38,120 nt of DNA, from contig CAJUAN010000025.1 in the NCBI GenBank assembly GCA_910584715.1, positions 1 to 38,120 on the forward strand. Reading direction: 5' to 3'. This stretch comes from an uncultured Oscillospiraceae bacterium (GTDB taxonomy: Bacteria; Bacillota; Clostridia; Oscillospirales; Ruminococcaceae). A model generated the notes under the pieces. That model saw only the letters and a program-made list of their open reading frames with translations, ran no database searches and was not told the origin of the DNA. A program made the translations under genes and the position numbers. The first letter of the stretch is position 1; the number at the start of each line of letters is the position of its first letter. This document shows, in pieces, positions 17,727 through 24,963 of the stretch.

Positions 17727-18488
17727 TTACCTCCAATTTTCAAAAACCATATCATTATGATATTCCAAAAATACTTTGTCAGGGGCAAATTTTTCGGGGA
17801 CAACAATTACACATCCATCATAACACCTAAAAAACTTATCTACAGTTTTTCCGTCATAAACATCTTTTATAGAATCAGATATGTGAATTTTATAATCAGA
17901 TGTAACTGTTATAAAACCTTTATCAAACGCTTGATCATGCAGAGCATTTAAACACAACCCGTTGCGGGGATTGGTCTTTTCGGTTGCTGAACTTTCACAC
18001 CATGGTTTTATGTGACTTGCTAAAAGCAACTCGGGAGTGCATAATCCTGTAATACAACAAGCGAAATTGTACGAAGTAAGAATTGCACATCTAAAAAACC
18101 TCTGATTTACTCGTTGCTTCACTTCTGCCATTCGTTCTGACCCAAGCGGAATGTTTTCCAAGGAAACAGTTTCTTCAATCTCTTTGCCCTGCAATTCTGC
18201 AATCAGCTTTTCACTTGTAAAAGTCAACTCGTCCCACTTTCCGTTAAATTCGTCCCAAATTTCTTTATCAAGTTTACTTGCGTTTGTAAGACCAACAATT
18301 CCCTGCTGTTTTAATGTATCGTCAAAACTTCCAAAATTACCGATTTTCATATTTACGGCACTTGGAGTTCTTCCAATTAAATTTGCAATTTTTATTACGT
18401 CAGGGTGATTTTTTGACGAACGCTGAAAAGGTATTTTACAATACAAATTAAAAACAATTATTTCTTCTTCTCTTGTCCAGTTATTCAT
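17727..18488 (-). CDS. HNH restriction endonuclease
   Basis: A 253-aa protein with the architecture of the widespread clostridial and proteobacterial HNH restriction family. The N-terminal HTH-like part (NWTREEEIIVFNLYCKIPF, then GRTPSAVNMKIGNF) is followed by a linker and a C-terminal HNH_2-type nuclease: CCITG, LLASHIKPW (His 159), NPRNGLCLNALHDQAFDKGFI (Asn 176, His 184, Asp 185). All expected catalytic residues are present, so it looks functional. ATG at 18,488 fits the family N-terminus (NNWTREE); AGAGG lies 10 bases upstream. It sits between a 3'-truncated methyltransferase and the HpaII pseudogene, so its own methyltransferase may be lost. Confidence 0.88.
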   Translation of the reverse strand: MNNWTREEEIIVFNLYCKIPFQRSSKNHPDVIKIANLIGRTPSAVNMKIGNFGSFDDTLKQQGIVGLTNASKLDKEIWDEFNGKWDELTFTSEKLIAELQGKEIEETVSLENIPLGSERMAEVKQRVNQRFFRCAILTSYNFACCITGLCTPELLLASHIKPWCESSATEKTNPRNGLCLNALHDQAFDKGFITVTSDYKIHISDSIKDVYDGKTVDKFFRCYDGCVIVVPEKFAPDKVFLEYHNDMVFENWR

Positions 18489-18523
18489 AACAACTATTAC
18501 CTCTTGATTATACATTTATTTAA

Positions 18524-19342
18524 CTATCTCTGCAAAGCCAAACATTCGTAAGGCGTAAGCTTTCGTATTCCGAAATCGTCCCTTATTATGGGTACTCTGT
18601 CGGGATATGTACCCATATTAGCCTTTAATGTCGGTGAAATTGCATATTTTCGCGTTGCAACGCCGCTGTCATCAATTCGATATATACCGGTTTTGTCGCT
18701 TATTCTCTCGTTTAAAAACCTATAATACCTGTTTTTTTCGGTGTAATAATAAATATCATTATGCCTTGCCGAACGGTCTAATATATCATTCAAATTTACG
18801 GTCAAAGGAATTTCCTCTGGGAGCTCAAATTTGTTCATCATATCCGGGTCGGAAAATGCCGCAATAAAAGTCCTGCTGCGCTCCTGCGGGATATTTCCGT
18901 GTGTTCGGGCGTTCTGTACCCCGTACTTTGTAAAATACCCAAGCTCCACAAGCGTATTGTGTATGGTTATAAAAGTCCTGCCGCCGTCGTGATATATCAA
19001 ATTTTTCACATTTTCGAGAAAAATGACTTTCGGCTGCATTTTTTCGGCAATTCTCGCAACCTCAAAAAACAAATTGCCCCTCGGGTCTTTAAATCCGCGC
19101 CTGTAACCCATTATCGAAAAACTCTGGCAGGGAAAACCGCCGAAAAGCACGTCCGCTTTCGGAATATTTTCGGAATTTACCGTCCTTATATAGGCTTCAA
19201 TAAGCCTATTCGTAAAATTATTTCTGTATGTAGAACAAGCAAATTTATCCGATTCGTTCGCCCAAATCACTTCAATTCCCGCTTGCCCGAAAGCAAGGTC
19301 AATCCCTCCGATTCCGGCAAAAAGACTTACCGCAGTAATCAT
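18524..19342 (-). pseudogene. DNA cytosine-C5 methyltransferase, 3'-truncated
   Basis: A 272-aa product with motifs I (SLFAGIGGIDLAF), IV (GGFPCQSFS, C72), VI (ENVKN), VIII (QERSRTFIAAF) and the beginning of IX (RKLTPYECLALQ). After LALQ the family continues with GFP and, some 40 residues later, motif X (GNSV); here the frame ends at once with R-TAG. No frameshift restores the missing part before the HNH gene 36 bases on, so it was deleted. The start overlaps the stop of the Vsr-like gene by 4 bases (ATGA). Likely inactive, although rare methyltransferases with displaced motif X exist. Confidence 0.85.
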
Positions 19343-19749
19343 TTCCGAACTGCCCTTTCAATTTTATCCGCACAATCTTTCAAATTTTTCTTTATATCAT
19401 TACCCCAGAATCGCAGTACCGTCCAACCCTCGGCTTGAAGCTGTTCGGTAACTTCTTTGTCACGCTCTATATTTCGCTCTATTTTCGATATCCAAAATTC
19501 TTGGTGGGACTTAAAATCGTGCTTGCGTTCCTCCCAGTTATAGCCGTGCCAAAACTCGCTGTCACAAAACACAGCAACTTTTTTACCGATAAAAACAATA
19601 TCGGGTTTGCCGAAGATATTTGTTACATTTTTGCGATAACGCAAGCCTCTCGACCAAAGCTCTTTCATCAGTATGACCTCAATTTTTGAACCTTTGCACT
19701 TTACCTGTTTCATATTATATGTGATTTGTTCGGGAGTTTTCTTGCTCAT
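19339..19749 (-). CDS. Vsr-like very short patch repair endonuclease
   Basis: A 136-aa Vsr-family protein: N-terminal MKQVKCKGSKIEV, LWSRGLRYRKN, GKPDIVFIGKKVAVFCDSEFWHG (catalytic Asp and the family's His) and FWISKIERNIERD ... GWTVLRFWGNDI. Its zinc-site residues differ from the vsr at 3,034-3,453: FCDSEFWHG replaces FINGCFWHQHPDC, so it belongs to another subfamily. It leads the second restriction cluster, overlaps the following methyltransferase start by 4 bases, and has AAGGTGAT before its ATG. It appears complete even though its partner methyltransferase is truncated. Confidence 0.85.
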   Translation of the reverse strand: MSKKTPEQITYNMKQVKCKGSKIEVILMKELWSRGLRYRKNVTNIFGKPDIVFIGKKVAVFCDSEFWHGYNWEERKHDFKSHQEFWISKIERNIERDKEVTEQLQAEGWTVLRFWGNDIKKNLKDCADKIERAVRK

Positions 19750-19790
19750 ACAATATCACCTTGTCAGTTTTTGAATATATAATCTACTTT

Positions 19791-19819
19791 AGTATAGCAT
19801 AAATAGGCATAAAAAGCAA
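19791..19819 (-). promoter_or_regulatory. Likely promoter of the second restriction cluster
   Basis: Minus-strand TATACT (19,791-19,796) with TTGCTT (19,814-19,819) 17 bases upstream, about 40 bases before the Vsr-like ATG. The -35 matches only TTG, so confidence is moderate. Confidence 0.5.
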
Positions 19820-20143
19820 TATATTGAATATGATTTTTTTAAAATATAATTAATTTTTTAAATTTATAATTACAAAAGTTTTAAATGGGCTGAGAAATAA
19901 ACAAAAAATTGATAAAATGAATTTGTTATATCAAGTTATAAGAAGAACCATTGTTAATAAAATGTGAATGTATCAAAATAACTTTCGTATATATAATAAG
20001 GTACCTATAGTTTTATAATCATTATAGTAAAAAATATGGAAATTTTTAACTGCACTGATATTATGTTGATATTTAACAAAAAAATATTACAATACTTATT
20101 AAAAAATATTCATTTACAGGTTTTGTTTATAGAATGAAATAAC
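19820..20143. other. AT-rich non-coding stretch inside the element end
   Basis: About 320 bases, strikingly AT-rich, with no gene on either strand. Apart from scattered AT words I see no clear repeat. It separates the restriction cluster from the rlmD terminator and is probably the element's terminal spacer DNA. Confidence 0.5.
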
Positions 20144-20174
20144 AAACGGCTATAGATTGAAATCATAGCCGTTT
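20144..20174 (-). terminator. Terminator hairpin downstream of rlmD
   Basis: A perfect 10-bp stem AAACGGCTAT / ATAGCCGTTT with an 11-base loop, 45 bases after the rlmD stop. The following minus-strand sequence (GTTATTTC) is only moderately T-rich, so it may be a weak terminator; the plus-strand side ends in TTTAA. Confidence 0.6.
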
Positions 20175-20218
20175 AACATAGATATACAAAGTGTATTTTG
20201 CAAAAATTATTGATAAAA

Positions 20219-21853
20219 TCAGATCATTCTAAAATGCTCCAAAGCCTCCATAATCGCCCGCCCCTTGTCAGGCGGACACTTAGGCTGCTTCGCACCGTCC
20301 GACTTAGCCTTATTATAATTCTCCCGCTCAATAATTCCGCACTTCTGCTTCACCTGAGCAATGTACAAAGAAGATACCGACAACCCAGTTTGTTCTTTAA
20401 CGTACTTCTTTATCTGCCCATAAGTCGCGCCCTTTTGAAAACCAGACATATCCATATCCTCTAAAGAAAACTTCACCTTAACCTTTCTCAACTCGATCTC
20501 TCCCTTGGAAAGCAAAACAACCGTCTCAATATGTCCAGTCCTTGGAAACAGGTCAAACGCCCTCGCTTTTTTTAAGGAGTATCCGTTTTCCGCAAGATAT
20601 TTTGCGTCACGAGCCGCAGTTGCGGGATTGCACGATATCATCACTATTTTTGCGGGAGACATTCGCACTAAGCTGTCCAAAGTCAATTTTTCGCAGCCTT
20701 TTCTCGGAGGGTCTATTACTGCGATATCGGGAACGGTACCCTCGTCCGCAAGCTTTGCGGCTAACTCTCCTGCGTCTCCGCAGTAAAATTCCGCGTTTTT
20801 GACTTTGTTCAGTTCCGCGTTCTTTTTGGCATTTTCTATCGCTTCGGGAACAATTTCACAGCCTATTATTTTTTTAGCCTTATCGGAAAACGCAAGACCG
20901 ATCGTTCCCGCGCCGCAGTAAAGATCGAGAACGGTCTCGTTTCCTGTCAGCTCCGCGTAATCCATGCCGCATCGGTAAAGTCTTTCCGCCTGAGCCGTGT
21001 TGACCTGATAAAAGGACATGGGCGAAAGAGTGATAGTTTTCCCGCACAATATATCGGTTATTTCGTCTGAGCCGTAAATGGTGATGTTTTCAGTACCCAT
21101 GATAACGTTTGTATTTTTAGGGTTAACATTGAGTATCACGCTTTTTATGTCCCCGAACCTGTCCGAAAGTTTTTTCGCCATACCGGAAAAATCGTTCCGT
21201 CTGCTTTTGTCTTTCACCACAAAGCAGACCATTATCTCTCCCGAATGAAAGCCCCGCCTTATGTAAATGTGACGGAGCACGCCGCTGCCGTTTTCCTCGC
21301 TGTAGGCGGGGATATTTTTTTCATTCGCAAGCCGCAGACACTCCGATGTAATGTCCCCGAAAACTTTCGGCTGCAAGCGGCAGTCCGTAAACGGGACTAC
21401 TCTATGACTGCGCTTGGAATAAAATCCGCATATCAGCTTTCCGTTCTGTTCGGCAACGGGATACTGCGCCTTGTTGCGGTAGAAGTCATCGTCCCCGCCG
21501 CAGATATCCTCAAAGGGAATATCCGAAAAGCCGCCGAGGCGCAAAAAAGCGTCCCGCACAAGCTTGTCCTTTACCGCAAGCTCGGCGGAATAGCTCATAT
21601 GGCGGAACGTGCAGCCGCCGCATTTTGCGGACACGGGGCAGCCGCTTTCGGTTCGGTCGGGCGAGGGCGCGATAATCCTGTCGATAATGCCGTAGGCGTA
21701 GCTTTTCGTTACCTTAACAATTTTGCAGTCTATTACGTCTCCGACGGCGGTAAGCGGTACGAATACCGCCATGCCGTCCCCGGAGCGCCCCACGCCGTTT
21801 CCCTCGGCGGTCATGCCTGTTATTTCAAGCGTTATTGTTTCATTCTTTTTCAT
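20219..21853 (-). CDS. rlmD: 23S rRNA uracil-C5 methyltransferase RlmD with C-terminal extension
   Basis: SAM-dependent enzyme that methylates a uracil of 23S rRNA (U1939 in E. coli). The N-terminal TRAM domain (about 1-60) is followed by an iron-sulphur cluster region (C72, C78, C81), LDLYCGAGTIGL (SAM), VIDPPRKG and the catalytic ISCNPATAARD. Ordinary RlmD ends near ETVVLLS; here 93 more residues follow (about 452-544), with FSLEDMDMSGFQKGATYGQI, SSLYIAQVKQKCGI and KQPKCPPDKG. That extension looks DNA-binding-like and element-donated (see findings). The start follows the zinc-ribbon gene by 18 bases with a weak ribosome binding site, implying coupling. Confidence 0.93.
   Translation of the reverse strand: MKKNETITLEITGMTAEGNGVGRSGDGMAVFVPLTAVGDVIDCKIVKVTKSYAYGIIDRIIAPSPDRTESGCPVSAKCGGCTFRHMSYSAELAVKDKLVRDAFLRLGGFSDIPFEDICGGDDDFYRNKAQYPVAEQNGKLICGFYSKRSHRVVPFTDCRLQPKVFGDITSECLRLANEKNIPAYSEENGSGVLRHIYIRRGFHSGEIMVCFVVKDKSRRNDFSGMAKKLSDRFGDIKSVILNVNPKNTNVIMGTENITIYGSDEITDILCGKTITLSPMSFYQVNTAQAERLYRCGMDYAELTGNETVLDLYCGAGTIGLAFSDKAKKIIGCEIVPEAIENAKKNAELNKVKNAEFYCGDAGELAAKLADEGTVPDIAVIDPPRKGCEKLTLDSLVRMSPAKIVMISCNPATAARDAKYLAENGYSLKKARAFDLFPRTGHIETVVLLSKGEIELRKVKVKFSLEDMDMSGFQKGATYGQIKKYVKEQTGLSVSSLYIAQVKQKCGIIERENYNKAKSDGAKQPKCPPDKGRAIMEALEHFRMI
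20501..20530 (-). other. Candidate att half-site in rlmD
   Basis: DNA coding the HIETVVLLSKG motif, at which canonical RlmD ends and the extension begins. It aligns in frame with the recombinase C-terminus (12,650-12,685). Inferred crossover position for integration of the mobile element. Confidence 0.4.
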
Positions 21854-21871
21854 TTTCGGTATTTTACGGGA

Positions 21872-22228
21872 TCAGAGCTTTTCGCCGCATTTGGTGCAGT
21901 ATGCGCTTACCGCGTCGTTTGCGGTACCGCAGAAACGGCATTCCTTGGATCTCTTCGCGTTTACGGAAACGTCGGCTTCCTCAAGCTTTCCGGTAAGCTC
22001 CTTGATCTCGCCGATAAGCTTTTTCATTTCGCCGGTCTTGTCGTCGCCGCACTCGTGCATATTGTAGCATATCTTGCCCAGCTCGCAGTATTTTTCCTTG
22101 ATCTTCGCCTTGAGCTGACCGCGGTCTATCTGGGTCTTGGAGTAGTCTATAGCCTCTCCCGCCTTAGCCGCCGCCTTGTCGAAAACGTCCTTTGCTCCCG
22201 ATACCAGATCGTCAAAATTAAAGCTCAT
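21872..22228 (-). CDS. Small coiled-coil protein with C-terminal zinc ribbon
   Basis: A 118-aa protein. Residues 1-80 are mostly helical and charged (KAKIKEKYCELGKICYN ... KLIGEIKELTGKLEEA), and the C-terminus is a zinc ribbon with two Cys pairs (CRFCGTANDAVSAYCTKCGEKL). Such short clostridial proteins are common but lack an assigned role; the zinc ribbon may bind nucleic acid or protein. GGAGGA precedes the ATG. It lies between the acetyltransferase gene and rlmD in a minus-strand run. Confidence 0.85.
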   Translation of the reverse strand: MSFNFDDLVSGAKDVFDKAAAKAGEAIDYSKTQIDRGQLKAKIKEKYCELGKICYNMHECGDDKTGEMKKLIGEIKELTGKLEEADVSVNAKRSKECRFCGTANDAVSAYCTKCGEKL

Positions 22229-22283
22229 AATAGTTTCCTCCTGTAAAATAATTATTTAATAATTTGCATATTTGATATGCAAA

Positions 22284-22718
22284 TTATAATTTTTTTGTAA
22301 AACAAACAATCCTGTTTGCTTCCGTAAAGCCTACAGCCTTGTGGAACAGAAAGCTGACGTTATTGCTTATTTCGCAGTCGCTGGCGAATTCCTTGCAGCC
22401 TTTTGATTCAGCCCATTTTTCGCACGCTGCCAAAAGCTCTTTTGCATAGCCGCGTCCGCGGTAATCCTCTTTAATAAAGATGCCCTCCAGATAACCTACA
22501 GGACTCGTTTCCGTTCCCTCAACGTAATCATTCCGAAGCTGACACTGAGCAAAGCCGACGGGGACGTCATTTTCATATTTCAGGAATATCTGCGCGCTGT
22601 CATTGGAAAGCATTTCCGCAAACTCGTTCCTTAAATCTTCCGCGGAATTATCGCTCCACAGCAGCACGGCTAAATCCGCAATTACCGATATGTCGTTTTT
22701 TTCTGCCTTGCGTACCAT
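22284..22718 (-). CDS. GNAT acetyltransferase, AAC(6')-like
   Basis: A 144-aa acetyl-CoA-dependent N-acetyltransferase. The acetyl-CoA loop is DYRGRGYAKELL (motif A), and GYLEGIFIKED precedes it. The C-terminal pattern SDCEISNNVSFLFHKAVGFTEANRIVCFTKKL closely follows chromosomal aminoglycoside 6'-N-acetyltransferases, so aminoglycosides are possible substrates; a housekeeping amine is equally possible. A GGAGGAG site precedes the ATG. Length is typical of the family. Confidence 0.85.
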   Translation of the reverse strand: MVRKAEKNDISVIADLAVLLWSDNSAEDLRNEFAEMLSNDSAQIFLKYENDVPVGFAQCQLRNDYVEGTETSPVGYLEGIFIKEDYRGRGYAKELLAACEKWAESKGCKEFASDCEISNNVSFLFHKAVGFTEANRIVCFTKKL

Positions 22719-22764
22719 GTTTACTCCTCCAAACTTTAAATTACGTGCAGCGAACAGCAGTCAT

Positions 22765-24228
22765 TTAAATACTGCCGAAAAAATTTACTATCCCCTCTTT
22801 TTTAGCTATCATTTTGTCGTACCTTGATATGTACTCATAGGGGAATTTGTAATTAAACAGCCGCACGATCTTTCCCGTTTCGGTGTTCACAAGCTTTGTG
22901 GAGCCGCCCGCTCCCGCGGCGAGGATAGTCTGCGCCTCCTCCATTATGTAGATGTTGTAGAGACACTCGTATCCCGCCTTGGCAAAGCCAACGTTTTCAA
23001 GATTATCCACCGTGTTTTTCTGCCGATAGAGGTAGTAGGGGAGATACCCCTTATCAAGCAGATACCTTTGACCGAAGTCAACCATTTCGCTTACCCTGCT
23101 GTCGACGCGGCGTTCTTCCTGGTCAAAAAGCTTTGAGGAACGCTTCACCGTCAGGGTATGGATAGTTATGCTTTCGGGGTCAAGACCGCAGAGCGTTTCG
23201 ACAGTTCGGGCAAAGCTTTCGGGAGTATCCGTGGGAAGCCCCGCGATAACGTCCATGTTGATATTGCCGAAGCCCAGCTTGCGGGCGGTCTCAAAGGCGT
23301 TCACCGCGTCCTTTGCGGTATGCCGTCTGCCTATGGCTTCAAGCACGGAATCGTTCATTGTCTGGGGATTCACCGAAATTCTCGTCGCTCCGAAATCGTG
23401 GATTATTTCAAGCTTTTTTTCGGTAATCGTATCGGAACGTCCCGCTTCTACAGTATATTCACGTATTTTTGAAATGTCAAAGTTTTTTTTCACTGCTGAC
23501 ATTACTTCCGCAAGCTGCTCCGCCGAAAGGACGGTCGGCGTTCCCCCTCCGATATAGACCGTATCGAGCCGCAGACCAAGTTCCTTTGCGGTTTCGGCGG
23601 TCAGGGCTATTTCTTCGCAGAGCTTTTTAACATAGTCCGGCAGAAGCTTTTTTGCCCCCGCTGACTCTATGGAATGGCTCACGAACGAGCAGTAGCTGCA
23701 CCTTGACGGACAGAACGGTATGGACACATACAGCGAATAGGAGCGTTTGTCCAGAGCCTTTAAAGCGTCAGCCTGAGTCCCGGCGGTACGGTAGGCAAGC
23801 TCCAGCTTTTCGTCGGAAACATAGTATTTTTCTTTAAGCACGGAAAAAATTTCCGACTTGTCAAGTCCACGCTCCATAAGCTCGTTTACCTTTTTTACGG
23901 GACGTATCCCCGTCACCATTCCCCAGGCGGGAGTTATCCCCGTAAGCTTTTCCATTATAAGGTAAAGCATTCTGCACAGGGCAGCTTCGTCCTCCTTGTC
24001 TGAATAATTCCCTTCGCGGACTTCCATGCGGTTTTCCTCCGCTTCGCCAAGCTTTACCGATACGGAAAGCCTATAGCCGCTCTCGTAGAATTCCCGCTTT
24101 ATCAGGCAGAGATCGCCGCCCTGAGGGTACTCCTCAAAAAGGAAGTCAAAGGTAACGATCGGCAGGAAGAGTTTAAGGACAGCCTCCGTTTCGTACTTAA
24201 AGCTGTTCCCGAAATAGCATACAGTCAT
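22765..24228 (-). CDS. hemZ: HemZ-type radical SAM coproporphyrinogen oxidase-like protein
   Basis: Radical SAM protein of the oxygen-independent coproporphyrinogen III dehydrogenase group. The cluster motif is CPSRCSYCSF (C173, C177, C180), followed by YIGGGTPTVL and RISVNPQTMND, with an N-terminal HemZ-specific region of about 160 residues. HemZ proteins may act in haem biosynthesis or in haem transfer; true function is uncertain. ATG at 24,228 is preferred over a TTG at 24,252 because AAAGG lies 9 bases before it. The gene follows the MBL hydrolase by 20 bases, a common clostridial order. Confidence 0.9.
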   Translation of the reverse strand: MTVCYFGNSFKYETEAVLKLFLPIVTFDFLFEEYPQGGDLCLIKREFYESGYRLSVSVKLGEAEENRMEVREGNYSDKEDEAALCRMLYLIMEKLTGITPAWGMVTGIRPVKKVNELMERGLDKSEIFSVLKEKYYVSDEKLELAYRTAGTQADALKALDKRSYSLYVSIPFCPSRCSYCSFVSHSIESAGAKKLLPDYVKKLCEEIALTAETAKELGLRLDTVYIGGGTPTVLSAEQLAEVMSAVKKNFDISKIREYTVEAGRSDTITEKKLEIIHDFGATRISVNPQTMNDSVLEAIGRRHTAKDAVNAFETARKLGFGNINMDVIAGLPTDTPESFARTVETLCGLDPESITIHTLTVKRSSKLFDQEERRVDSRVSEMVDFGQRYLLDKGYLPYYLYRQKNTVDNLENVGFAKAGYECLYNIYIMEEAQTILAAGAGGSTKLVNTETGKIVRLFNYKFPYEYISRYDKMIAKKEGIVNFFGSI

Positions 24229-24248
24229 TTTAAGCAGCCTTTCGATTA

Positions 24249-24905
24249 TCAATAGTCAAACATATTGCCGTTCAGAAACGGATTATTGTTTTTCTCCCGC
24301 ACGAGAGTTGTCTCGGAGCCGTGCCCCGACAGAAGACGGTAATCCTCATGCTCTCCGCGGAAATTCTCCAGACGTTTCAGGCTCTCAAACAGCGTTATCT
24401 GGTTGCCGTCGGGCATATCTGTCCTGCCTATGGAATTTTTAAAAAGCGTATCGCCGCTGAATATCACGTCGCCGATAACATAGCAAACGCTGCCGCTTGT
24501 GTGACCCGGCGTGTGCAGGACTGTAAAGGTCAGCTCGTCAAGCTTCACGTTATCGCCGTCGGAAAGGCACACCGCACCATTGTAGGATTCGGCAGGCTTT
24601 TCAAGGTACTCGGAGAAAAACTGGGACAGGTTCGTATAGCTGTCGGTAAGCTTTCCCGCGTCCATTTCATGGATATAAACTTCCGCGCCCGTGGCGGAAG
24701 CAAGCCCCGCAAGGGATTCTATATGGTCGCAGTGACCGTGGGTAAGCAGTATCTTTTTTATTTTCACGCCGTTTTTTTCTGCGGCGGCAAGTATTCTCTC
24801 CGCACCCTCCGGAGCGTCTATCAATGCCGCGTTGCCCGCATCGGAAACCACAAGATAGCAGTTTACCGCAAATATTCCCTGCGGCGGTACTGTAATTATT
24901 TTCAT
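24249..24905 (-). CDS. MBL-fold hydrolase (glyoxalase II-like)
   Basis: A 218-aa metallo-beta-lactamase-fold hydrolase. THGHCDHIESL is the metal-binding HxHxDH motif; VLHTPGHTSGSVCY, FSGDTLF and GHGSETTL supply the other metal ligands. Similar proteins are called hydroxyacylglutathione hydrolase-like, but clostridia often lack glutathione, so the thioester substrate is unknown. It lies between rel and hemZ, as in many Firmicutes. AAGGAG precedes the ATG. Confidence 0.9.
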   Translation of the reverse strand: MKIITVPPQGIFAVNCYLVVSDAGNAALIDAPEGAERILAAAEKNGVKIKKILLTHGHCDHIESLAGLASATGAEVYIHEMDAGKLTDSYTNLSQFFSEYLEKPAESYNGAVCLSDGDNVKLDELTFTVLHTPGHTSGSVCYVIGDVIFSGDTLFKNSIGRTDMPDGNQITLFESLKRLENFRGEHEDYRLLSGHGSETTLVREKNNNPFLNGNMFDY

Positions 24906-24963
24906 TAAAAATACTCCTTGTATATTAGTTGGTATCTTACATCTTACTTCTTATCTCTTATCT

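Larger units (their letters stand above)
12647..20510. mobile_element. Candidate decayed mobilisable element integrated in rlmD
   Basis: The interval runs from the serine recombinase tail to the point in rlmD where the normal RlmD sequence gives way to an extension. It holds a recombinase, a small gene, a MobV relaxase remnant and a restriction cargo, all on the minus strand. Both ends carry the related coding motif E(C/T)VVL(M/L)S(R/K). These limits are inferred from the matching tails; no perfect att repeat longer than a few bases was seen. Confidence 0.45.

Noticed and set aside
22284..22718. Acquired aminoglycoside resistance gene cassette
   Set aside because: The AAC(6')-like gene sits in a run of core genes with matching composition and no mobile signature around it, so a native chromosomal acetyltransferase is more likely.
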